A model generated the notes under the pieces. The model searched no databases and was not told the origin of the DNA. It worked only from the letters and a program-made list of their open reading frames with translations. From NCBI RefSeq assembly GCF_000150275.1, contig NW_002060944.1, positions 3,614 to 67,613 of the forward strand: a stretch of DNA of 64,000 nt, read 5' to 3'. This stretch comes from Trichoplax adhaerens. Taxonomy: Eukaryota > Placozoa > Uniplacotomia > Trichoplacea > Trichoplacidae. The translations under genes were made by a program, and so were the position numbers. This document shows, piece after piece, positions 12,301 to 27,300 of the stretch; within the stretch, counting starts at the first letter, position 1, and each line of letters opens with the position of its first letter.

Positions 12301-15300
12301 TCATATTATATTCATAAAGTGGCCTTAATCGAAATCTCCTAGAAGAATTGACGTCGCAGAAAATATTTAAAGAATTATCAACTTTAAGATCTTTGTGAGC
12401 TATATATATTGAACATTATTAATGAATAAATTTATTTTAAAGTCGTCAAATCCCCACGCATTTTATATCTTAGCCTTAATGCCACCATATGCATATAATA
12501 CTAAGTTAATGCTAATTTCTAATCTGGTTGTTAATGCTATAGTGTATATTTTATTTAAAAGGCTGTAACTGCTACAGATACCATAGCACTAAAGGTGTAT
12601 TTCGGAGGCAGATCACCTACAAAATCTGTATTTAAATAGTGTGAAAAAAATACGGCATAAGATACGTTACCATATGAAATATGCTATATTGACGATGATA
12701 CGGGGCTGATTCTATCAATTTAGATATCTGTCAAACAATAAGATACAAAGGATTGGTAATGGCGTTTTTTCAAGCTTACAAAAGTTGATGACACTGTAAG
12801 TTTCAAAAGTAACTTCCTGCTAAGATTTTTAATTTTTTAATCCCATGTAGGTCATCTATTCATATATTAATTCCTCGAAAAATTTTTGCATTAATAACTG
12901 GAAAACTGAAATAGGTGGTTACACCAAAATACGCTCAGTGGCATAGCTTCCAGGACGTTTGAAGGATTATCAAGTTTGAAATATTTGTAGGCTACTTACA
13001 ACTAAATTAATAATATCATCACCATTTTAATGCAGATAAAGTCATAAACATGCCATTCACTGCTTAATTCGATATTCTCTGTGATTTCTGCGCTGTATTA
13101 GTTGAATTATTATTAGCAATATTAAGTACTTGCACCTAGCCCTGATAATTCGGTAGTGAATTAAAAATTTATTTCATAACAGAATATTAGTATTGCAGAA
13201 AATGCTAAAAGAACTTGATTTTATTAAGTGATAGGCGAATAGCAAGATTAAACAGCAGCTTAACACTAGATAAAATAAATAAGAAGCAAAATTTTTTAAA
13301 CTATTTTTTCTAAATATAGATATATGTATAGCAATAAAATAGAAAGGATAGCCGATGGAGCCTTCGCAGACCTAGGTCAGCTTAAATTGCTGTAAGTCTT
13401 CGCAAGGTAGCATAATTATGCAGAACTGAACATCATATAGCAATGCAGGCAATAATTGCCTTCTAGATATAAATTTTTAACAATCAAAATTTCTAGAGGA
13501 TATTCATTTAATCAAAATGCATTATGTACTGTAAGTGGACTACATGCTAATCATTTTTGTACAGTTTACTCGAAAGCAAAAATTACGTCAAGAAGCATCA
13601 AGTGAATTAATTTTTAGATTTTGTACACTAGTATTTGATGTCTACCAATTACTGCAGAATCCACAAAAACTATTAATTTTATTTGCAATTCTAAGACGAT
13701 TTTTTCCATAGCTAACGATACTGTCAATGTTTCGCAAATGCTGAAAGAACAAAAATGATCATAACAACTTGATGCTACAATGGCATTCTTATTGGCAAAG
13801 AATATAATAACATAGAGACATTTAAAATAAAAAGCAGATCGCCCAATGCGAGATACTTATAGCACAAGAAAATGTTATACTTAGCATTATAGAATTATAT
13901 TCCTACTCCTTAGGTACTTTATAAATAGTATAATAGATGGATTAATTATAAGCAGAGTAATGAAAGCTTACAATATGCGGTAGTTGCATAATGAAATTTA
14001 TCAGAGATGAAATAAATTTTTTGCAGCTACATACAGTATGACATCAGAGATTTAATGAACTCCTTTCTAAACACGAAATTATCAATATGCTTTGATATGT
14101 AAAATTACACTATTATATATTATATTAAGAGTTTAAATGATTCTATATTAAGAACTAACATAGTTCGATGATGACAACTTTGCTAAACACTATACCTTCT
14201 TCAAAGATATTTTGAATGTAACGAATTTATGCTAATTAGTAATACAATATTTCATAGTTGAACATAGTAAACATCAAGGGGCAATATTAACAATATCTAT
14301 AGTCATTTTAGCAGATGTACTACTTGTTAAATGCCTAATCAAAACGGCTGAAATCAATCATTTTAGAGGGATAAGTAAGAATAATAAAGGTAATAGGTTT
14401 GCTTTAATTTCTAGATACTTAGATGATAACAAGATAGAAACGATTGGAGAGCAAGCCTTCACTGGATTAAATAAGTTACGGTGGCTGTAAGTTATCAAGA
14501 TTTGGAATGTATAATCTAATGTGCTATGTCAGTGCTCCAACTATTTCATGTTCATAATTATTATTTCAGATATCTATATTCAAATTCATTAGCTGTATTG
14601 AATTCAAAAATCTTTGGGGGATTATCAGAGCTGGAGATTTTGTAAGCTAAAACAGATACAGTGCCTTGATGTATACTGATTATTTGTATAATTTTGGAAA
14701 TTTCCGTTTTATTTTCGTACTAGCGATTGTACGATTATAATTAGTATATTAGCTAAGTATCATAATAAAGAAAATAATATAAGCAGAAAATTTTTTTATG
14801 CGAGACAATATTCTAAACTTGGTAGCTAAAATACCTAGATTAAACCGTCCTAAAAATACGAGTACTACACGGCAATCATGATTGCGACGCAAGTTATCGT
14901 ATTCTTTTCATTGATTTAGACATCTTCACAAAAATAAGATAGAAAAAATTGAAGACGGGGCATTTTTAAACCTATCTAACGTATACGAACTGTAAGCAAT
15001 TGTGAAGTACTTGTGCTTTTAACTTTTATGTACCATATAGTAACAATTTAAAGAATAATCTACAATAATTCTAAAAGAAATTAATAGTTCCTGACATTCA
15101 AGTGATCTTTTTGATATCAATATTATCCATAATAATCTTCTAATTATTAAAACAGACGGTTGGACGAAAACTTATTAAGTACCCTAGATTCTCCTAAAAT
15201 ATTCGAAGGACTTACAAATTTAAGAACTTTGTAAGTTATTCTGGCCATTGATGCTCACTGATTTAGAACAACTGATGATATTAGAGCAAATCTATCATTA

Positions 15301-18300
15301 ATATGAAGTATGAATTACGCAATATTTTGTAATATATTTTACGATTCGTATAGGTTCCTACTAGTGCTATAATTTTGTAAAGCCTTAATCATATTCATTT
15401 ATGTTATACAATATATTTACATAATTGGCCCAATTAGAAAATTTGAGTGATAAAATCTGATCACGAAAATTCAAAATTTGTAGAAAATTAGAACTTTATT
15501 AGATCTAATACAAAGATTAGTGACTCACAGCTCTACTCTAGCCAAATACAACTACTCAAAGACTTTTAGAAAGAACAATTAGATAATCTAATATCGCTTG
15601 CTTTTATAATCTAAGTAGCCTTCGCAGCTACAATCAAAGTAAAATGAATAACCATTTCCTAATAAATGATTCATAGTTCTATTTTTACCTTTAACTTTAT
15701 AGTAGTTCATCGTTCTACTGTATATTTATCTGTGCTCTAGCATAGAGTCTACTATTACAGTCTATAATTATAAGCTACAAAATATATCGTAAGATAAATA
15801 TAATAACTGCACTACCGTACATCATACTAAGCGTGGCTAATAATCTACAATCACATGACTAAGTTACTTTACAGTCTGCTATGATTTTGGCAGTAGGCAT
15901 TGTAAGTAGTGGAGTATCGTTGCGTAGCATTATGTAGTACACACCAATTATCCAGATATACAAAGTTATAATAATTTTAATATCTCTGTCACGGTAGTAA
16001 ATCTACCGTGATGAATGATAACTTACTTAATTTAGATATGTATATGTATCACGTTGAGATAGTTATTAATTTGGATATGTGCATGAATTATTTGATGACT
16101 TAATATAGCCGATACAAACCTGTTCCTAATACAGGTTAAATTATACTAAATATGGTATATGAATTGTCAATGGCAAATTCAATATAAATCCTGTTAATTA
16201 TAAGCTAGGGCAAACATAAAGTTAATCTATAGTAATACTAGTACAAACTCACGTCGCTTTGCTGACGGTTTACGATAATGTACCCATTTGTTAATAATTA
16301 ACAGATAGTTTCACCATTCGACATTATATATATCCCGGTAATAGCCAGGCACTACTATATTCACAGCGATGCTTCCAGAATACTACATTTTAATTATGCA
16401 TTCACAGATGAGATGCTGTGAGATGCTATACTAAGATTAGTTCATGGTCCAAAGCACATCATGATAACTAATGTACGGTGATGGACATACCAACTTAAGA
16501 TTACCAGGTACTGTGAGATATCGATAGTGCGGTACAATGTTCTTAATACTGTGGTCAATTATATACCAATCATTATAATGTGTCTAAGGATCGCTTGCGT
16601 ATGCAAGCAAAGCTTGCTCTGTCGATAACAACCGTTATAAGAAAATGTAACAATCAAAATGGCGGTGTAGAAAACTCTATAAAGATTCCATGTTTATTCA
16701 ATTTTCGTCAGAGAATTACATCAAATCAAAATTGAAAGGCCCAGTGGCCACCCTTAGCGATATAACGAATACTATTTAAAAAATCAGTACTCTGCAGAAC
16801 TTACTACCTTAGAGCTATTCGTTTTACACATGAAGAAATGTTGAGGTAAAAAGTACTGTAAGAATCTTATACTGGCTTAGAGCTATTCGTTTTACATGAA
16901 GAATTCTTGAGGTAAAAAGTACAGTAAGAATCTTATACTGACCTATTGGAATGAACCCATAATCACAGTCACCTAACAATAGTGTAAATACTCCCGCGCT
17001 GCTCGTTAAAAAAAAAGGGAAGGTTGTTGGGATTACAAATTCATTGGATTAGACTAGGAATAATTTAATGTATTCTCGAAGTCTTATTGGTCGAAATATA
17101 TCACACATCGCAAACCGGTTTTATGGCTAGAAAAGTTATTTAAATGATTGATTTTGAATATTAAATTAGACTTGCATTTTCCAGAAAAAAGATATAGTTA
17201 GAAGATTCCGAAAGTGCATTTCTCAGTTATTGTTACTTATCTAGGGTAATCTAATTAGTTTAGATTTGGCAACTTTGGTTAAGTAACAATCACAGTCAGT
17301 TTATAAGAACTATTTAGTTTAATTTGCAATATCTGGAATTTTTCGTACTGATAGCTAAACTGTTAATGATCTCTTCAGTTAAATAGCAAGAACAGTTAGC
17401 AATTAAATAAATTATAATTTGAGCCTGCAACAAAACCTGTTCTACTAATGATAATTAGAGTGTAGATCACAAAATTAATTTGATAATATCAGATTTCATT
17501 ACTAATTCTTTATCGATTGAGATGCTAGCTAACAGCACAACAGGCTCTGACAGACAAGAAAAATCTCCTATAATAGCAGATCTTAGAAAAGAAGGAATAA
17601 GACCAATAATAACAGAAAAGCGGTGCTTCTTAAATACGCTATCAAACTCGCTTGCAACATAATAATTACGAACACATTACTTAATACTTACAAAGTTTAG
17701 AATGAGAATAAAATTGTATGATTAGTATCATATTCTACGAAGCTGAAATCCACATACTTGAATTACTACATACATAACTTATATATACCTATTATTCTCA
17801 ACTGACCTAGATTTTGCCGTTATTTTTTAAGTTATATCTAATTCACCTCTACACGACATGTTGACAGCAACAGTTCATCTAACAGCTTCACTACAGTACC
17901 ATTAATTATTTCAATTGCTGAAGTATAAAAATACTTCTTTAATTGCGCATATTTTATTCGTTTCAACCAGCAATTTATTGGCAGGTAACCTATAGTGTTG
18001 GTCTAGTGATTGCTGTATGGTTTATTTATAATATTAATTTCTTGTACTATTTGCCGAAATATATCATGATACAGGACTAAAATAAATATTAGTTGCTAAC
18101 GTTTTGATAGTAGGCATTACTAGTATTGCAGTATCGCTGCATGGTACTGTATCAAGGTCGCCAATTACCGAGCTGTACACAATATAATTCACGATATCAA
18201 AGGCGAATAATAAGATTTATTCAGTCTAATTAGTATTATCAGATAGAAAGGACAGTTAGCAATAAAAATTTTAATTTGCACTATCAATTTTTCCAGCAAC

Positions 18301-21300
18301 TGAAGCACAAAATGGCTTTCCATTGAGCACGATTTAGTGATTTTAAACAGCAATTTATTAGCAGATAAATCTTTAGTATTTGCCAAACAACTGCTGTATA
18401 ATCTATTTTAAGGTTAATCACCGTAATAGTTACCGAAACACATCATGATAAAGGATAAAATAAATATTACCCTATGATGAACTAATACCAAGATAAAAAT
18501 AAAGTATTACCATTGCAAATATTTCTTAGTATGAAATATTACAACATAAGTAATCTTAACGATATAATTCTTGTATACTCATATATTGAGAAAAGCTTTA
18601 GACAGAATTTCTTTTAAAATTGCTACATTACAGATCTCTTGATCCAACCTTTCATTATGCTATACATTTAATTTTTCAGATATTTGAATAAAAACAGAAT
18701 ATCACAGATAGCTGATGGAGTTTTCATTCCTATAAAGCAAATAGAATATGTGTAAGTCTGTAATAGTGAAATTATCCAAGAAGAATTTCTCAATATTTTC
18801 GTGACTTAAGATTTATTGTTATTAACGGTTTGATGCGTATAAAAAATTTTAGACACGCCATTTATTACAATTTATATGTAATTCCAGTACTAAATCACAT
18901 TGCAAGCATTTCTACAAAATAATATATTCGTAAAGACATGTAATAGATAACTATGCTAGACATATTATTTGAAATTTTTTTCAAGCTCAACAACGCTATA
19001 TTATAATGTAAGATTTGCGCATTATTGTTTAAGAGATAAAGTAGATCTGTTAAAGAACTGTCGCAAAACAGCTTAGCAACAAGATAATGTAATGTACGAT
19101 AACCAAGTCAATTCCTTGAACCACGTATCAAGGAACGATATCTGCACTATCAGGAATGCTTTCGCTCTTCTAGCAGACTACGCAAAGACTTAGATGTCTC
19201 GTATTTTACGTTAAAAACTAAGTTTCAGAATTAACTTAATGATACGATATATTGTATTTATATACTCTTCCTCAATAGTTCATGAGTCATAGTTAGTACA
19301 CTTAACTTTAGAATCATTCACTGAATTAGACATTAATTTTAGCTACTGCTCCCTAATGCAGACAACAATGTTTACGAACATAGGCATCTGATGACTAATA
19401 CAGAATAGTCAGATTACGATATGTCCTATCACGAGACATTTCCACGATAATTTACAATCTACCATAAGTAAGTTACAATCACAATGATTCGAACTGTAAG
19501 TAGATAATACGCATTCCCTAATATAACTATTAATTTCAGTATTTATGTATATGTCACTGTTACATAAAGTAAGTGCTATATTAAAACACAGTACATCCAA
19601 ATTAAAAATTAATTAAATAAGGATATGCTAACAAAATTATCCTAGCATAGATATTTCTATTCTAATATAGTATATAACACTATCACAAGAACATATTATG
19701 ACGTCCGTTTTTAATTCATTAATTTAATATGTATAGTTGATTAAGCTAAGTACCTATCTTTATTTTAGAGATTATTATATCTGATTGTAGTTGTTGTCAC
19801 CATTGTAGAGTCAGTTTGTAAGTGTTGATTTCTTACCAGAGACGGAGAAGACCTTGACTAGCAGCAACGATTATGTAATTATTCGCGTAGGTCAAGGTCT
19901 CTTCTATCTTACTATTAGAAACAATTCTAAGACTAATATCTTTGCATGATCAGCTCAGAAACTAGTAAGAAAATATACAGTTCTAATACAACTTAGTGAG
20001 TAGATATGCTAGATTATAGAAGAGATAATGCGTTATGAAGCCGTCATGAAATAGATATTGTTTGCATGTCCTGAAAATGTAAATGTCTTAGTAATAGATT
20101 CAACGCAAAATTTCCTTTATTTACACAGCCTATCTCGTCATGTAACTATAATATGGCGATGTGCGTCTTTCAGTTTTTATTGTCCATTAAGTTAAAATCC
20201 TTTCATAAGCCACAATTATAATATGATTGTCACCCAATGATAACGTAACTTTCTTTTATACTTATATTGTAAAAATTTTCAATCTGCAGAAGACTGTCAA
20301 GAAATGAGATTCGCCGTGTACAGGACATTCATCTTAGTGATTTGATAAACTTAGGTCGAATGTAAGTTGTAAAACAAACTTATTTAACCACGAATGATAC
20401 ACCCTTGAAGATTGTATATCCGTTTAATCTTATTTTCAAAACTACAGTAAATTTCATACTTTTCAATTCTTAGATCGATATCGCGAAATAGACTTACCGA
20501 AATGCCCTCGGGAGCTTTTAGAAATATGACTAAATTGCGAAAAATGTAAGTCGCCACTTGCCGCAAATACCCTGGCGATACATTAAACAACACAGTACTC
20601 ATAGTAAATTTTACTTTAGTCCGCTAGACTACTTCTTTAACCTACGGTATTGTTACTGGAATATCTTTAAAATGCACACATTAAAACGGACAAAACAGAA
20701 TAACGCTCATATCTTACACACTATGTATGTTGATCATTATCTCGCTCATAAACACTATCAGTCGTAGTAGACAGATTTACTGCGCTATTAGCTTATTTGT
20801 AATAACAAATGTTATTACAGTTACTTTATCATACATGGATATTTTCAGGAACAAATAATTTCATACATAAGCATGTCTCGATTACGAGCTCTATCAATCT
20901 CCTACTTTTCAAATGCCCATTTGAGATGTATTACTGTTTTGTTATAATATTGTAAGGATTTACGCGCCTATCACTAACAACAATTCCTAAAGTAGCACTT
21001 TTTATTTCTAAAAAGTCAGAAACAAAACGTATTCTTAAACTATAAATCCATATCAGAGTCATTTTTATATCTGTGATGCAATGCTAATATATCAAGATGA
21101 TACTCAAACCATTTAACTATTTAAGAAAGACTAAAAATATGACTTTGCATTACTTTAGAAGGATGTTAATTTACGATACGTATCAATCATCGTCTTGACT
21201 AATTCTTCCATTGACTTTTCAAATATGCTACAGTATTCGTAATAACACTATTATATCTTACAAATAACTGTAGAAGAATACTGTGATTCTCAAGAATTAG

Positions 21301-24300
21301 GACTGAAATATATTAGGACGAGTTTGTTGCCAATTAAGATAGTATTTGTAAAATCACCTATAATATATTTGGAGTTTCAGACTAATCTATTTGACAAAAA
21401 ATATGCAGCACAGATGCTACATTTTTAATTAATAATACTTTGAAATGTGACTAAATACACATTAAATTAACTTGTTTACTTTAATCGCCAATCGTTATTA
21501 TTCTAATTTTATAATATTAAATCGCCTAAATGATACCAATATTAACTTCAATACATTTTCATGTAGATGGTTATATGCAAACTCAATTCAAAGGATTAGT
21601 AAAGAAGCATGGGATGACTCAAAGAACTTGAAAAATATGTAAGCTGACTGTAATAAATCTGGGTAGATGTTAGAGGCGCCATGTAAAAGTTAAGTCTTAA
21701 TCATATCAATCTTTAGCTATAAATTATAAGTATTATATTTTTGAAGTTAGTCGCCCTTGCAGTTCTTCACTGAGTATATAAAGAAGCTTTTGAAATGATA
21801 CAGAAATCTAATCTTTTTAATTCTTTATGATGTAAATTTCTCTAGTATACCCTAAATCGTATCATCGTTCATAATAGAGTAATCTAGACCAAGGAATAAT
21901 ACGAGTATAATGGCTTCCTTCAGTAAAAGCATAAGTTTTAATTTAAATGTCGTAAATTTCAGAACTCCTAAAAACAGTCTTAAAAATTATATAAAAGCAA
22001 AAGAATTTTGGTATTGCTACGCTGCAGGGAACGGTACTGTAGTGTTTATACATTAGAGCATTCCCTTTGCTTAACCTTCTTTAGCTAGTTTCCAGTTTTG
22101 ACAGCTTCAACATTAATACGTTACTGGCTTGTTGTGCAACGGTGGAACTGAAATTAACAGTTACATATGATGGCTAAGAATAATCTAGTTATTTTCCTTA
22201 TCACTCTGATTGTAGCTCAGTTACAGCAGATTATATGGTACTAATGAGGATTCATAAGCTATTGTAGAAGTCTATAAACCGCGATAAATTATGCAATGAA
22301 GAGAATTGTTGAAAATCTGTATTTAAAATAGTCTATATGACGTTTAAATCCTGTCTGTTAGCGGAGGAGTGATATTTCTGATAGAGTAGATATTGGGTCC
22401 TGAAATATGGTTCAGGGACGTAAGCTATGGATTGTAAATTGCGTTACTTCGTTGTTAAGTGCTATTAAAATATGCAAATAACTTGTTGCATTAATATCGT
22501 ATCGAACACTTGAAATAATTGATTAAACTCAGGCTATTTTTATATAGAGATTTGTCAAATAATGCTATTGGAAGTATCAACGAATCTGGCCTTTCACAAT
22601 TTAAATATATGGAAACATTGTTAGTTACCTTTAGCAGATTCATACACAAAATTTTATTATAAACTTATAAATTAAAAATATAAAGAGTATAAGAAATGCA
22701 AATTGTAACTAGATATTTTTGTAATTGCAGAACTCTGGGTATAAATAATTTAATCCGCCTGCACGATTTTGTCTTTTCTGAGTTATCTGAACTTACATCT
22801 TTGTAAGAACATTCCTAACTTTTTCCAATACCTACTAATTTTTTCATATTTTAACTCATCACTCCAAATTTCTATTTTGTATTTCATCTTTATTTGTTTC
22901 ATTTACAGACAGCTACATGGCAACGATTTAACTTTTATCAGTACTTATTCCTTCTATGGGCTGAAGAACTTGGAAATACTGTAATGCAGCACTTAAGTAT
23001 TTTAGTACCTATTACGCAACATTGGAAAATTACGACTATGACATCACTTTAAAGGGCTATTTACTAAAGCACTTTAAATTGATACGATTTCTTACGTATT
23101 GACTCAGATTCCTATATGATAACAAAATTAAAGTTATCGCTCCAGGTTCCTTTGCTAATCTAAATAAGCTAACTCTCATGTAAGTAATGAAAAAAATAAT
23201 TTTAGGTTAGAATAGAGCAATAAATGATAGGTTTTATAGCCATAAAAGGTGGAGCTCTATATTTTCTGGATGGTATTAACACTCAATTTTCAACAGCAAC
23301 TATGCTTTTTCGCTTCAACTGTGTTTTTATACTATAGGAAAGTTTAATTGTTAGAATACAAGACAGCTATATTTATACTGAGACTGCAACTTAATATTCT
23401 TTTAAAGCTCTCTGGTCTTAGAATAATAAATTATGTAATAAATGCAGGCAATTCGATCTTGTCTACAATTGTATTACAATGCAAGAACTTTCACGATCTC
23501 GTTTTCGTTTGGTAACCAGGCTAATAAGCAGCCTGTCTTGTCAGTTTATCGTAAATAACATTATGCTATCATCTACTAGTGAACTATCACGGAATAAACT
23601 CTTATCTATCAACGATCGTGTCTTTAACGATTTACCTTCATTAAAGACATTGTGAGTCTTAACGTATAGTATTACAAATTTATTTCTCTAAGCTATTGTC
23701 AAAAGCAACAGTAAACTAAATTGCATTAAATTAAATCTTAATTTTTTACAATTTAGACATATTCTAGATAATTACGTACTTAATCTAACTTCGACTGCTT
23801 TCAAAGGCTCTCACCAGATAGATACAATGTATGAAATATTCTCTTTCTTATATGCTAAAACAACAATATTGCAACAGTTTAATATCAGATAGTTACAATT
23901 TTTGCAGTAAACTATCAGGAAATGGAGTTCAACAAATTTCTGGTGATTCTTTCTCTGATTTGATAAACTTAAAACGATTGTAAGTTATATCATGCTACTG
24001 TGCTTGCCAAATAAATCATTAATTATTACTTTATCTTTAGCTATTTTGATTATATAATTAATTCATTTTTATTATTAGGGAACTGAGAATTTGCTCTATA
24101 ACCGAAATCGGAACTGAAATATTTGCTCGCAATACTAAGCTGCAGCACTTGTTTGTTAACACTTTCCATACTTTAAGAAATCTATACTACTTTGACTTTA
24201 TTTTCTATTATATCCAGTAATATAGTCCAAAATAATATCTAATGCTATTAAAATAACTTAAATTCATCTTTTAAGAGATGTAAGTGGCTGTAAAATTTCG

Positions 24301-27300
24301 ATGGTGACCTCTAGAGCTTTCTCTAATTGTACCGCCCTAAAAATATTGTAAGATTTTCATTTATATTTTCATAGCTATATCATTTATGAAGGAACGCAAA
24401 TGTCTTACAAACCAGAGATTTAAATAATTTCTTGGGATATGATATTGTACACTGTTCATATAAACACCAGTTGAGTCTTAATTATACAAAAATAGCGTTT
24501 CCAAAAGTAGCTGGATATTACACAAATGACTGACGGCGATAGAGAACATCACTAAATAAATAAGACTCTGCTAGATTTTACCTGATTAGCACGTTTTTTT
24601 CGTTGCTAAAAATCCATTAAATCTTTTATTAGTAAGATACTTAGCAAATGTAAAGAAAAAATATTTCCGTATCAATACCTAATTCTAGTTATATTTACTA
24701 CCTAAAGATATATTTAATTTTGTCACAGAAATTTATCAGCTACACTGATTCGAACCTTGCCATCGTATATATTTGGATCCAATAAACAAACCAGTATGGA
24801 GACATTGTAAGTTTACATATCGGTTGATACTAAAACTGCAGTGATTGACAAATTGTATAATCTGCAATTCCTTACTTAAATTCCGTATCCCTAAATTAAT
24901 ATCTTCTAAATATCTAAGTGAACGCAATGCTCAATAATCAATGTTTTATATAATACTATCGAATAAACTCTCTAAGTCAAAACCTAATCTAGCGAAAGAA
25001 TTCAAATTCTGATTAACTTTCGTTTGACAATAATATTCATTATTGTTAGATTGATAAATGGGAGCTTTCTGGAAAGCATTGATGAGATGGCTTTTTACGG
25101 TCTAAGTAAACTGAAAAGTCTGTGAGTTTAACTATGAATATGAGGATGAAGCGTATCCTTAACATAAATTCATCTTCTATGAACAGTATACGGGCTTAAA
25201 AAGGTATCATTTACCACGTGTAGTTTCTACAGGTAATGCAATTACAAAATTCATCTATTGAAACTTTAGAACATTAAGCACAAATTTCATTCGATACCTG
25301 GATCCTGTTACCTTTACATCTCTGACGTCTTTGGAAGAATTGTACGTATAAAATGTTAACTATTTCTATATTAGATCTAAAAAAATAATATTATACGACC
25401 GTATTCGTCGTAAATTCGACAGTATCTCAAACAATTTCTCGTCTTTTAATGGTAAAATCTTCTGATTAAGTTAAATACTTACATTAATACTAATTAGAAT
25501 AATTTTAACATTGACTCCTATTACAGTACTACAATTAGCAACTGATCCTTCTATATATTTGATTTAGTTTGATATTTAAAAAGACCATAATCAATTGAAT
25601 TAAACTTAGTCTGTATAGTCTATGCCAGTTCTAAAAAAGAAGATATAAAAGTAACAATCTTTTATGGTTAGCAAACTACTGTATGTGATGTAGGGCTGTC
25701 AACCATTAGTAACTTTACGTTTCATAAATGCCAAGTTTTAATAAGATAATCGAAATTCGAGATAATCAGCCTTAACAACCATCCATATGAAAGCCCACAT
25801 ATATAATATTATTCTTCTTTCAAAGATGAAATTATGATTTTTCACAAAACCAGTTCTTAAATTATGTTAATCGCAGGAATCTTAATCAAAATAAAATTGA
25901 ATATCTGAACGAGTTAGGATTCTTTGACCTTGGATCTTTGAAATTCTTGTAAGCCAGTATATGTTACAAATATATCGCTGAAATTTAGAGCTTCTTATGG
26001 TTCCTACATATGAACTACATTAATTGAAACTATTTCTTAATTATGATAATAAGAACTAATAACGTTGAAGGAGGCTATTAAACTAAGCTATCTTATAAGA
26101 ATACGCTATTGATTCTTGAGATAGAGCTTAGTAGATCACATAGTATAAGATTATTCTCAAAGCGTATAACAGACTGAAGGATTAAGAATGATCCTTGGCT
26201 TCATTACTAGGCATTTAACCTCCAATGAAATTAAACTGATAGGTAGCAATGCCTTCCTTGGCCTAGCAAAGCTAACGCGATTGTAAGATCCTCTTGTGTA
26301 ATTACACATCGATGAGATCTTTTATATATTTCTTCATTTTTGGATAATTTTATCATCATTATCGTAATTTAACCTGTATTTTTGTTAAGAAACTACCAGC
26401 TTTCTAAATTATACTATGATTATTTTAAAATTGTTCCTAATTTTCGCACCTGCATTGCACTAACTGCTATTGAGCAACTCTTGACTAATACACAATTGTA
26501 GTTCGTTTATCTATTTTGATAACTGCATCAAGTTATCATCATTTATTATCGTGTTATACTTTTAATTGAGCAATGGAATAGTAGACCACTAATTACTAAC
26601 TTTGAAATTATTGTGACTTACGATAGATATATCAATAACAATTACATTAGTACACTCAATGGGACGGCTTTCAGCGGATTACACAGCCTCACTTACCTGT
26701 AAGTGTCAAACTTAATAAATTACTGATTATATTAGTACAAACTAGTACGCATAGCTTCGAATTTCTATTGCTATATAAGAAATCATTGTATTACATCTTT
26801 AATGACGCTTTTCTTAACAAAGTAAAATGTGCTTTTGATGATTTAAATCAGATTACTGGATGAAAACCATTTATTATCCATTCAAGATTTCCAATTTGCT
26901 AGTTTACCTTCATTACAATATCTGTTAGCCATTATTTTTATTTATCTCATGTATTGAAAAAATTTAGAATAAGAAGATTTTAACTTAATTGCTGATTATT
27001 CAACATTAGTTATCTAAGGTCAAACAAAATCAAAGAAATTCAACCTAATTCATTCTCTGGCTTGGATAATATACAAGAAATGTAAGAAATTAAATTTAAT
27101 CTAAATTAAAAATGTTTAATTAATGTTGATAGGTAATGATAATGCTAATATACTTGTACGTAATAATTGTAACTAATTTACCCTGATATAAAGAAGAAAA
27201 CATGCCTATTAATGTATCAACAGTATCACTTTTAACAAATAGAAATATATTTTCACCTTATTTCGTCCACTTTGTATTCTGTTTTGATTAGCTGGCTTAA

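Larger units (their letters stand above)
15231..18679 (+). other. Large intron of the giant receptor with repeats
   Basis: This 3.4-kb interval separates repeat exons 10 and 11. It contains repeat copy B (about 15450-15870), a perfect 9-bp inverted repeat around 15989-16011 (CACGGTAG/CTACCGTG arms), a 68-bp tandem duplication at 16808-16943 and a diverged duplication of about 180 bp (near 17900-18085 and 18280-18470). A 60-codon ORF at 17480-17662 has no LRR pattern and no suitable phase, and I could not assign it. Confidence 0.5.

Noticed and set aside
17480-17662. 60-codon ORF in a receptor intron
   Set aside because: It lacks the LRR pattern and does not fit phase-2 borders; possibly a relic of a mobile element, but nothing supports that directly.
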